From positions 1-5,270 of the forward strand of contig JALRFB010000084.1 in assembly GCA_023256555.1 (NCBI GenBank): 5,270 bases of DNA, read 5' to 3'. The DNA comes from Sediminibacterium sp. GTDB taxonomy: Bacteria; Bacteroidota; Bacteroidia; Chitinophagales; Chitinophagaceae. Of the stretch, positions 1 to 5,270 are shown piece by piece. How positions within the stretch are numbered: position 1 is the first letter of the stretch; every line of letters starts with the position of its first letter. Below the pieces are notes generated by a model that was not told where the DNA came from, did no database searches, and was given only the letters and a program-made list of their open reading frames with translations. The position numbers were made by a program, and so were the translations under genes.

Positions 1-1013
1 CTTGTCCATTTGCCTGCAGCGCTCATCACTTTTAAACTCTCAATAATATCAGAGAACTGATAATTGTTGGGTCTATAATAAGCAGTATATATATTTTCTC
101 TAGCAGAGTTTAAGCTAACCCTAATACTATCTAAGCCCACTTTAGCTAATTCTGCTACTGCTTTTGGATTAGAACCATTGGTATTAATATTGATACTTCC
201 TTTATCGGTATGTTTTCTGATTTCGATGATGGCTTCTTTGATGGTCTCCCACATTAATAATGGTTCTCCTTCGCAGCCCTGTCCAAAACTTACAATAGGA
301 AATGGAGCATTCATTAAATGAGGCACTGTGTATTCTACTACTTCAGCTGCTGTTGGTTTGAAAGTCAATCTATCTTGAGTGGAAATAATTTCTTCTTCTT
401 GTGGTTGGAAAGAGATACATCCAATACAATTTGCATTACATGCAGGAGAGATTGGAATAGGGCATTCCCATCTACCCATTGCAAAATTCCTAGCCGCTGG
501 ACAATCATAGGTTTGACAACAATTATCCATTAAATGCTTTACCAATCTATTTTGATTAAAAGCTTTTAATAAGTTTTCAGTACCGGCATCAATAATTTCT
601 TGATCATATCCTTCGCAATCCTGTCTAATATCTTGTTCAATTCTAACAGCTGGTACATAGTTTTTACCATCCAACCAACCCACGGCAGTGTAACAAAATA
701 ATGGTAAAGTAGGGGCGTCTTCTGAAGTTTCGTAAGCTGCCACATATAAACCCGTATGAGCAGGAGGAATAAAAGCAGCTACGGCCCATCCTTTATCACA
801 GATGCGCATCTCTCCGGTTTCCACATCTATGCCAATACCTCTTCTTCCAGGTAGTTCGTATAAATTACCACCATTAGGTAATTCTATCCAATCTTCAACT
901 GGAACAGGAAAAGCATCCCATCCGGCACGGCCGGCAACATAAAGACTTGTGTCTTCAAAAATATTACCTTCACCATCAGAATATAAAATAAAAGGAGATT
1001 CTTGTATTGACAT
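1..1013 (-). CDS. Radical SAM protein, uncharacterised family (3' end cut by window edge)
   Basis: The frame is open for 337 codons from an ATG at 1013-1011 to the left edge, so the C-terminus is missing. The canonical 4Fe-4S motif of radical SAM enzymes, CxxxCxxC, is present as C192-N-A-N-C196-I-G-C199. It is followed by a SAM-binding GEP-type motif (GQGCEGEPL, residues 244-252) and a TNGS strand (278-281), in the order expected of a radical SAM barrel. About 190 residues precede the barrel. They contain an N-terminal domain (YSDGEGNIF near residue 11, LPGRRG near 54, YTAVGWLDG near 110) and extra cysteines C133, C165, C166, C171 and C184, of which C171 sits in YDCPAARNF. This arrangement resembles a family usually annotated only as 'radical SAM protein'; the substrate is unknown. 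The start lies 11 bases after the stop of the upstream minus-strand gene, which suggests co-transcription. No Shine-Dalgarno is visible. The radical SAM call is firm; any specific function would be a guess. Confidence 0.9.
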   Translation of the reverse strand, partial: MSIQESPFILYSDGEGNIFEDTSLYVAGRAGWDAFPVPVEDWIELPNGGNLYELPGRRGIGIDVETGEMRICDKGWAVAAFIPPAHTGLYVAAYETSEDAPTLPLFCYTAVGWLDGKNYVPAVRIEQDIRQDCEGYDQEIIDAGTENLLKAFNQNRLVKHLMDNCCQTYDCPAARNFAMGRWECPIPISPACNANCIGCISFQPQEEEIISTQDRLTFKPTAAEVVEYTVPHLMNAPFPIVSFGQGCEGEPLLMWETIKEAIIEIRKHTDKGSININTNGSNPKAVAELAKVGLDSIRVSLNSARENIYTAYYRPNNYQFSDIIESLKVMSAAGKWT

Positions 1014-1024
1014 ATGTAAAGGTA

Positions 1025-1573
1025 CTATTTTGACAATTGTTCTGCACAAAAAGCATTGAATTCAGTTTCGATAGATACTGACACAGGTTCGTTGATATCT
1101 TTTTGTATGAGCTTGTTGTTTTTGAAATCGATGGTTAAAACATTGTCTTTAATTAATACATTCTGCAAATCTGCCCAAGCAATGTATTTTTTGGGAAAAG
1201 TATTCAAAACTACACCTGCCTCATCAAAAGCGATTTCTGAAGGGAATTTTACTTGTCTCTCAAACAATGCTGCAATGAGGAAGATGCCTGCTATAATTAA
1301 ACCATTGGGTTGCAAATACCATCCCCAAGAAGCAAATAATAGGCCTAAACGGTAATAAGGAAGAACTCCTCTTTTTCTTTGAAAGACACAGAAAATCCAC
1401 CAGCTAAGCACACTTGCAGAAATAGCAATAATTAGAGCAGGGTGAGGATAAATGCCTTTTATTGCAGAATAAACAAAGCTAACAATAGATACAAAGAGCA
1501 TAAATTGGCTCATTCTGTCTACATTCTTAAAATCGGGGCTTTTACAAACAATAATATAGTCAAAAACACGCAT
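1025..1573 (-). CDS. Small multi-pass membrane protein with C-terminal soluble domain, unknown function
   Basis: This is a 182-residue protein that I do not recognise as a named family. A short polar N-terminus (1-20) is followed by about four hydrophobic segments, near residues 22-40, 45-64, 73-87 and 90-104. A soluble tail (108-182) alternates short beta-like stretches (IAFDEAGVVL, YIAWADLQNVLI, NVLTIDF) and ends in a helix (ETEFNAFCAEQL). That pattern of membrane helices followed by a small beta-rich domain resembles bacterial PH-like (bPH) proteins, but this is inference from the pattern only. The first ATG (1573-1571) is used here; an in-frame ATG at 1513 (Met21, just before the first helix) is an alternative. 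The gene starts the minus-strand pair and sits 11 bases upstream of the radical SAM gene, so the two are probably co-transcribed. No convincing TAnnTTTG promoter was found in its 65-base upstream region. Confidence 0.8.
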   Translation of the reverse strand: MRVFDYIIVCKSPDFKNVDRMSQFMLFVSIVSFVYSAIKGIYPHPALIIAISASVLSWWIFCVFQRKRGVLPYYRLGLLFASWGWYLQPNGLIIAGIFLIAALFERQVKFPSEIAFDEAGVVLNTFPKKYIAWADLQNVLIKDNVLTIDFKNNKLIQKDINEPVSVSIETEFNAFCAEQLSK

Positions 1574-1601
1574 AAGTAGTTAATTACGAATTGAGTAAAT
1601 A

Positions 1602-1634
1602 TTGGTGCAATTTAAGGCCATTTGGTTAACTTTG
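1602..1634 (+). promoter_or_regulatory. Bacteroidota-type promoter of ccmE-ccmF, apparently leaderless
   Basis: A perfect -7 box TAnnTTTG (TAACTTTG, 1627-1634) is preceded, 22 bases upstream, by TTGG (1602-1605) as the -33 element. This matches the TTG/TTTG ... TAnnTTTG consensus known for the primary sigma factor of Bacteroides and Flavobacterium. Only four bases (CACT) separate the -7 box from the ccmE ATG at 1639. The transcript should therefore start at or within a few bases of the start codon, leaving little or no 5' leader. The next in-frame Met (Met49) would remove the membrane anchor, so a later translation start is unlikely. Confidence 0.65.
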
Positions 1635-1638
1635 CACT

Positions 1639-2049
1639 ATGAAGAAAACACATATTATTTTATTGGTATTAATTGCAGCTGCAATTGTAGTATTAGTAAG
1701 CTATACAGGTGATTTAAGTAGTTATGAAACTGTGAGTTCAGCCAAGCAAAAGCCAGGTAAATTTGTGAATTTGATTGTAAAGATGGATAAAACCATACCT
1801 GTGCAATATGACCCAGTAAAGGATCCTAATTTATTAAAGTTTAATGTTCAAGATAGTTTGGGTGGAAAGATTAGTGTCGTATACCATAACACCATGCCAA
1901 CAGATATGGAAAAATCTGAGAGATTGGTTTTAAAAGGCAAAGTGCAAGGAGATGTTTTTGAATGTTCAACCATTGTTATGAAATGTCCTTCAAAATACAA
2001 GGACAATCCAACTGCGATGAAAGAACAACCTGAAACCTTATCTAATTAA
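1639..2049 (+). CDS. ccmE: Cytochrome c maturation protein CcmE, Cys-type haem chaperone
   Basis: CcmE is the periplasmic haem chaperone of System I cytochrome c biogenesis. It binds haem covalently and passes it to the CcmF haem lyase. The 136-residue protein has an N-terminal signal anchor (hydrophobic residues 5-21) and then a small beta-barrel (OB-fold) domain. Family landmarks are LKFNVQDSLGGKISVVYHNTMP (in part, residues 66-87), LVLKGKVQGDVFE (96-108) and MKCPSKY (114-120). In E. coli CcmE the haem-binding site reads HDENY (H130, Y134). Here the equivalent is C116-P-S-K-Y120, so the attachment residue is Cys, as in the CxxxY variants known from archaea and Desulfovibrio. A second Cys, C109, lies seven residues before it. 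The ATG is fixed by the promoter directly upstream and by the signal anchor. ccmF begins 9 bases after the stop, so the two form an operon. Identification rests on motifs and on the ccmF neighbour. Confidence 0.92.
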   Translation: MKKTHIILLVLIAAAIVVLVSYTGDLSSYETVSSAKQKPGKFVNLIVKMDKTIPVQYDPVKDPNLLKFNVQDSLGGKISVVYHNTMPTDMEKSERLVLKGKVQGDVFECSTIVMKCPSKYKDNPTAMKEQPETLSN

Positions 2050-2058
2050 ACTAAGTTC

Positions 2059-4512
2059 ATGAATACTGCAACCAATCCTGCAACCTTACAATATATTGGC
2101 GAACATTTATTACCTGGCCAATTTGGTTATTTCTTCACGCTACTTTCTTTAGTAGCATCTTTAGTAGCAAGTTTTGCTTTTGCAAAAGCGTTTTATGCAA
2201 ATAATATTGAAGAAGAACAATCTTGGAATAAATTAGCCAAGATTGCTTTTGGTATTGAAGTGGTGACAGTCATAGCGAGTTTTGTTATTTTGACTTATGT
2301 TATTTCCAATCATTTATTTGAATACAAGTATGCTTATTCACATAGTGATAAAAACCTTCCATTTGAATACTTATTAAGTTGTTTTTGGGAAGGACAGGAA
2401 GGAAGCTTTTTGTTATGGAGCTTCTGGCATTGCGTATTGGGTTCAATAATTATGTATAAAGTAAAGTGGAGACCTAATGGTGTAATGATGACTTTAAGCT
2501 TTGTTCAATTCTTGTTTGCTTCAATGGTTATTGTAGTATATATTTTTGGAGCAAAAATTGGATCAAGTCCCTTTATTTTATTGAGAGAAGAAATGAACTG
2601 GCCTATCTTATCTAGACCAGATTATTTACAATTTATCAAAGATGGTACTGGATTAAATACAACACTTCAAAACTACTGGATGGTGATACATCCGCCGGTT
2701 TTATTTTTGGGCTTTGCGTCTACTACCATACCATTTGCTTTTGCAGTAGCTGGTTTATTGAAGAAAGATAATAATTGGATGAACCATGTTTTATCATGGG
2801 CCAATTTTAGTGCAGGTGTTTTAGGATTAGGTATTATGATGGGTGCTGCATGGGCTTACGAAAGTTTAAACTTTGGAGGATATTGGGCATGGGATCCAGT
2901 AGAAAATGCATCTTTGGTTCCATGGTTGGTTTTAGTGGCAGGTATTCATACCACCATGATTTTTAGAAAAACAGGGTCAAGTGTAAAAGCTTCTTACTTG
3001 TTTATGGGACTCAGTTTCTTACTTGTAGTATATTCTACTTTCTTAACTAGAAGCGGAATATTAGGAGATACATCAGTACATGCTTTCACCGATTTAGGAA
3101 TGAACGCACAATTATTGGTATTCTTATTAATCTTTGTCATTCCATTCTTTGTTTTATACTTTGTGCGTTTTTCTTTTATGGCAGAACCAGCAAAAGAAGA
3201 CGATATCTCAAGTAGAGAGTTTTGGATATTGGTGGGTTCTTTGGTCTTGGTATTATCTGCAGTGGTAATCATTGCCATCACATCTATTCCGGTATTCAAT
3301 AAAATTTTTGGAACTAAGATTGCACCACCAGAAGATCCTGCATTTGCACATAACCAAGTACAGGTTTTCGTTGCAATTATAATTGGTGCTTTATCTGCTT
3401 TTGGTCAGTATCTTAGATTTAAGCATACGCCAAAAGAACATATCACTAAACAATTGATTCTTCCAAGTATTGTAACTATTGTAGTGAGTGTAGTATTATT
3501 TGTATTTGTTGGAGTGGCATATACAGAAAAAGGAGCTGGTTATTTAGGAGCATTGTATGTGGGTATTTTTGCTTCAGTCTATACAGTGGTTGCGAATTTT
3601 CATTACTGGCTGGGTGTATTAAAAGGTAAACTAAAATCAGCAGGTGCAAGTATTGGACATATTGGTTTTGGATTAGTATTATTGGGTATTTTTTTATCTT
3701 CATCCAATAAACAAGTCATTAGTTTTAATACCACAGGTATTAATGTGCTGCAAGAGTCTGCTGAAATGCGCAAAAGCCCAGTGGGTAATCCTAGAGAGAA
3801 TATCACTTTATTCGAAGGTATCAATACAGATATGGGAAAGTATATGGTAGAATATACCAGAGACACCACCGATGAATTAAATAGAAGATTTTTTGAATTA
3901 AAATTCACTGACAAAAAAACTAAGGAACAGTTTTTATTATATCCAGATATCTTAAAAAATAATAAAGGAGCAGAAGGATTTTCAGCTAATCCAGATGCGA
4001 AGCATTATTGGTTAAAAGATATTTTTGTATATATCACTTCTTTCCAAGATCATTCTGAAGAAGATACTGTGGCATTTAAGGCCGTGAAAATTAAATTAAA
4101 CGATTCTATATTTTATAGTAATGGTTATATTAAATTGAATCAGGTTTTAGTCAATCCAAATGCCAATAGAGCGCCAGGAACCAATGAATTGGTGTTGAAT
4201 TTAAAAGTTACTTCCAAAGAAGGATTGCAATATACAGCTCAGCCTGGTATTGTTTTAGAAGGCATGAATATGGAGCAAACCTTGGATACGGTAAAAGCCC
4301 AAAACTTAATTTTGAGTTTTAATAAGGTGGTGAATCAGGAGGAAGGCGTTTTAGAGATTGGGATAAAAGAATCCAAATCTCTAACTAATTTAATCACCCT
4401 AAAAGTATACGAATTCCCAATGATCAATGTTTTATGGTTGGGTGTGGTTGTGATGACTATAGGATTTATGATGAGTATGTTTCAGCGGATTAGAAAGAAT
4501 AAGGTAGTTTAG
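2059..4512 (+). CDS. ccmF: Cytochrome c haem lyase subunit CcmF (CcsA/CcmF family)
   Basis: CcmF is the membrane haem lyase component that receives haem from CcmE and, with CcmH in classical systems, attaches it to CXXCH motifs of apocytochromes on the periplasmic side. The 817-residue protein has about 14 membrane helices between residues 23 and 548, a periplasmic domain (about 550-787) and a final helix (788-808) ending in RIRKNKVV. The tryptophan-rich WWD-type motif is at 273-290 (FGGYWAWDPVENASLVPWL, 272-290). All four histidines corresponding to known CcmF haem ligands can be placed: H211 (VIHPPV) and H341 (SVHAF) as the periplasmic pair, H297 (AGIHTT) and H534 (IGHIGFG) as the membrane pair. 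The conserved LTRSG segment precedes H341. It is longer than E. coli CcmF (about 650 residues), mainly through the C-terminal periplasmic domain, as I expect for Bacteroidota. In the N-terminal WExxEGS motif, Q113 stands where proteobacterial CcmF has His. Spacing of 9 bases to ccmE supports one transcript. Confidence 0.95.
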   Translation: MNTATNPATLQYIGEHLLPGQFGYFFTLLSLVASLVASFAFAKAFYANNIEEEQSWNKLAKIAFGIEVVTVIASFVILTYVISNHLFEYKYAYSHSDKNLPFEYLLSCFWEGQEGSFLLWSFWHCVLGSIIMYKVKWRPNGVMMTLSFVQFLFASMVIVVYIFGAKIGSSPFILLREEMNWPILSRPDYLQFIKDGTGLNTTLQNYWMVIHPPVLFLGFASTTIPFAFAVAGLLKKDNNWMNHVLSWANFSAGVLGLGIMMGAAWAYESLNFGGYWAWDPVENASLVPWLVLVAGIHTTMIFRKTGSSVKASYLFMGLSFLLVVYSTFLTRSGILGDTSVHAFTDLGMNAQLLVFLLIFVIPFFVLYFVRFSFMAEPAKEDDISSREFWILVGSLVLVLSAVVIIAITSIPVFNKIFGTKIAPPEDPAFAHNQVQVFVAIIIGALSAFGQYLRFKHTPKEHITKQLILPSIVTIVVSVVLFVFVGVAYTEKGAGYLGALYVGIFASVYTVVANFHYWLGVLKGKLKSAGASIGHIGFGLVLLGIFLSSSNKQVISFNTTGINVLQESAEMRKSPVGNPRENITLFEGINTDMGKYMVEYTRDTTDELNRRFFELKFTDKKTKEQFLLYPDILKNNKGAEGFSANPDAKHYWLKDIFVYITSFQDHSEEDTVAFKAVKIKLNDSIFYSNGYIKLNQVLVNPNANRAPGTNELVLNLKVTSKEGLQYTAQPGIVLEGMNMEQTLDTVKAQNLILSFNKVVNQEEGVLEIGIKESKSLTNLITLKVYEFPMINVLWLGVVVMTIGFMMSMFQRIRKNKVV

Positions 4513-4544
4513 GTTACCTTTTGTATATTAGGGTATCAATAATT

Positions 4545-5156
4545 ATGAAAAAGGCATTTCTATTTTTTACAGTATTTGTTGCAGGCATTCTTTTGCAAGG
4601 GCAATTGAAGGCACAGTCTGCTAATTATGATACTTTAAGAGTAGAAGCTTTTATTACTCCTGAGGGTGATACTATCCCACAATCTTGGTTACCTACAGTA
4701 GAAGTACATGCCATTCAAACTAAAGAGGTGGCCAAATTTTGGAGAGATTGGACAAGACTTCGTAATGCGGTTTATGTAACTTATCCTTATGCAAAATCAG
4801 CAAGTAAAGTGATTAACGAAGTAAATGCGCAGTTGGTGAATGTCACTGATGAGCGTACAAGAAAACAAATTATCAAAGCGAGAGAGAAAGATTTAAAGAA
4901 AGAATTTGCAGATAAGGTAACCAATTTATCGGTCTATCAAGGAAAGGTTTTGATGAAGTTAATTAATAGAGAAACTGGAAATAACTGTTATGAGATTATC
5001 AAAGAATATAAAGGAGGCTTTAATGCTAGTTTTTGGCAGGCAGTGGCCTTTGTTTTTGGTAGTAATTTAAAGCAACCATATGAACCCAAAGGGGAGGATA
5101 GAGAGATTGAAAAATTAGTACAAGAGGTTTGTAGAGTATATGGTTATAAAGGCTAG
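4545..5156 (+). CDS. Exported DUF4294 family protein, unknown function
   Basis: This is a 203-residue protein with a signal peptide: KK at residues 2-3, a hydrophobic core at 4-17 and a likely cleavage after A23 (LKA|QS), a common Ala-Gln pattern in Bacteroidota. The mature part matches my recollection of the DUF4294 family: VEVHAIQTKE, then RLRNAVYVTYPYAK (about 72-85), a charged helical stretch (about 89-125), QGKVLMKLINRETGNNCYE (QGK near 132), and a C-terminal WQAVAFVFGSNLKQPYEP segment (about 160-178). No catalytic residues are apparent and the role is unknown. The frame stays open back to a TTG at 4521, but that start would add eight residues in front of the MKK of the signal peptide. 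The ATG at 4545 is therefore preferred. It lies 32 bases after ccmF and may be read from the same transcript. No Shine-Dalgarno is visible. Confidence 0.85.
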   Translation: MKKAFLFFTVFVAGILLQGQLKAQSANYDTLRVEAFITPEGDTIPQSWLPTVEVHAIQTKEVAKFWRDWTRLRNAVYVTYPYAKSASKVINEVNAQLVNVTDERTRKQIIKAREKDLKKEFADKVTNLSVYQGKVLMKLINRETGNNCYEIIKEYKGGFNASFWQAVAFVFGSNLKQPYEPKGEDREIEKLVQEVCRVYGYKG

Positions 5157-5165
5157 TCCTTAGTC

Positions 5166-5196
5166 TTGGTTAAAGGGGTATGTTTTTGTATCTTTA
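5166..5196 (+). promoter_or_regulatory. Probable Bacteroidota-type promoter of glnS
   Basis: TTGG (5166-5169) is followed, 20 bases after the TTG, by TATCTTTA (5189-5196), which matches the -7 consensus TAnnTTTG except at the last base. The predicted transcription start is a few bases after 5196, giving a leader of roughly 15 bases before the ATG at 5218. The spacing and the TTGG element resemble those of the ccmE promoter in this window. Its presence indicates that glnS is transcribed independently of the upstream genes. Confidence 0.55.
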
Positions 5197-5217
5197 CCCG
5201 AATAGCATTGAAGTATT

Positions 5218-5270
5218 ATGAGTGAAGAAAAAAGCCTAAATTTTATAGAAGAAATTGTGGAAGCAGATTT
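5218..5270 (+). CDS. glnS: Glutaminyl-tRNA synthetase, N-terminal fragment (cut by window edge)
   Basis: Only 17 full codons are visible, reading MSEEKSLNFIEEIVEAD and continuing with TT. This agrees with the start of class I glutaminyl-tRNA synthetases, in which an N-terminal NFI-x2-I-(I/V)-x2-D helix precedes the first Rossmann strand (E. coli begins [20 protein letters not shown]). The enzyme charges tRNA-Gln with glutamine in the cytoplasm. The catalytic signature motifs (HIGH, KMSKS-like) lie beyond the window, so the call rests on the N-terminal match alone. The preceding promoter-like element and the ATG context support a true gene start here. Confidence 0.75.
   Translation, partial: MSEEKSLNFIEEIVEAD

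Noticed and set aside
318..533. Plus-strand open frame of 71 codons
   Set aside because: It lies wholly antisense to the radical SAM coding region, has no recognisable motif and no promoter.
1056..1355. Plus-strand open frame of 99 codons
   Set aside because: It is antisense to the membrane-protein gene, and the minus-strand frame has coherent helices and a soluble domain.
1574..1626. Minus-strand promoter for the membrane-protein gene (TTG then TAATTAAC)
   Set aside because: The -7 candidate lacks the TTTG half of the consensus. A promoter must exist, but I cannot place it.
2994..3914. Three minus-strand open frames inside ccmF
   Set aside because: All are antisense to a strongly supported gene, with low-complexity, motif-free translations.
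4515..4523. TACCTTTTG just after the ccmF stop as a -7 box for the DUF4294 gene
   Set aside because: It has one base too many for TAnnTTTG, and no TTG element lies 17-23 bases upstream. Co-transcription with ccmF is the simpler reading.
4521..4544. TTG at 4521 as the DUF4294 start
   Set aside because: It adds eight residues in front of a standard MKK signal peptide. The ATG at 4545 fits better.
5148..5161. Possible small hairpin AAGG-loop-CCTT at the DUF4294 stop as a terminator
   Set aside because: The stem is only four pairs and no T-run follows directly, so it is not distinguishable from chance.

Overview
The window looks like chromosomal core DNA of a low-GC member of the Bacteroidota, possibly Chitinophagaceae or a relative. 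Four things point there. Two upstream regions carry a TTG ... TAnnTTTG-type promoter. There are no clear Shine-Dalgarno sequences before the starts. One gene encodes a DUF4294 protein, a family known mainly from Bacteroidota. The CcmE/CcmF pair is also of the kind seen in that phylum. The phylum call is fairly firm; the family-level guess is inference.

Layout: on the minus strand, from about 1573 down to the left edge, lie two closely spaced genes. The first encodes a small four-helix membrane protein with a C-terminal soluble domain. The second, 11 bases downstream, encodes a radical SAM enzyme cut by the left window edge. A 65-base divergent intergenic region (1574-1638) separates them from the plus-strand genes. 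These are ccmE (1639-2049), ccmF (2059-4512), an exported DUF4294 protein (4545-5156) and the first 17 codons of a gene that appears to be glnS (5218 to the right edge).

How the genes work together: CcmE (periplasmic haem chaperone) and CcmF (haem lyase) carry out the last steps of System I cytochrome c maturation. Haem bound covalently to CcmE is handed to CcmF, which attaches it to the CXXCH motifs of apocytochromes in the periplasm. The CcmE here carries Cys instead of His at the haem-attachment position (C-x3-Y, C116/Y120). CcmF keeps all four candidate haem-ligand histidines and the tryptophan-rich motif. The other ccm genes (ccmA, B, C, G, H) are not next to the pair. DUF4294 follows ccmF after 32 bases and may be co-transcribed; its function is unknown. 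glnS has its own recognisable promoter. The two minus-strand genes probably form a separate operon with no evident link to haem.

No RNA genes, mobile elements, CRISPR arrays or long repeats were seen. I see no clearly new multi-gene system. The points most worth a second look are the Cys-type CcmE, the apparently leaderless ccmE mRNA, and the cysteine-rich radical SAM protein with its membrane-protein neighbour.
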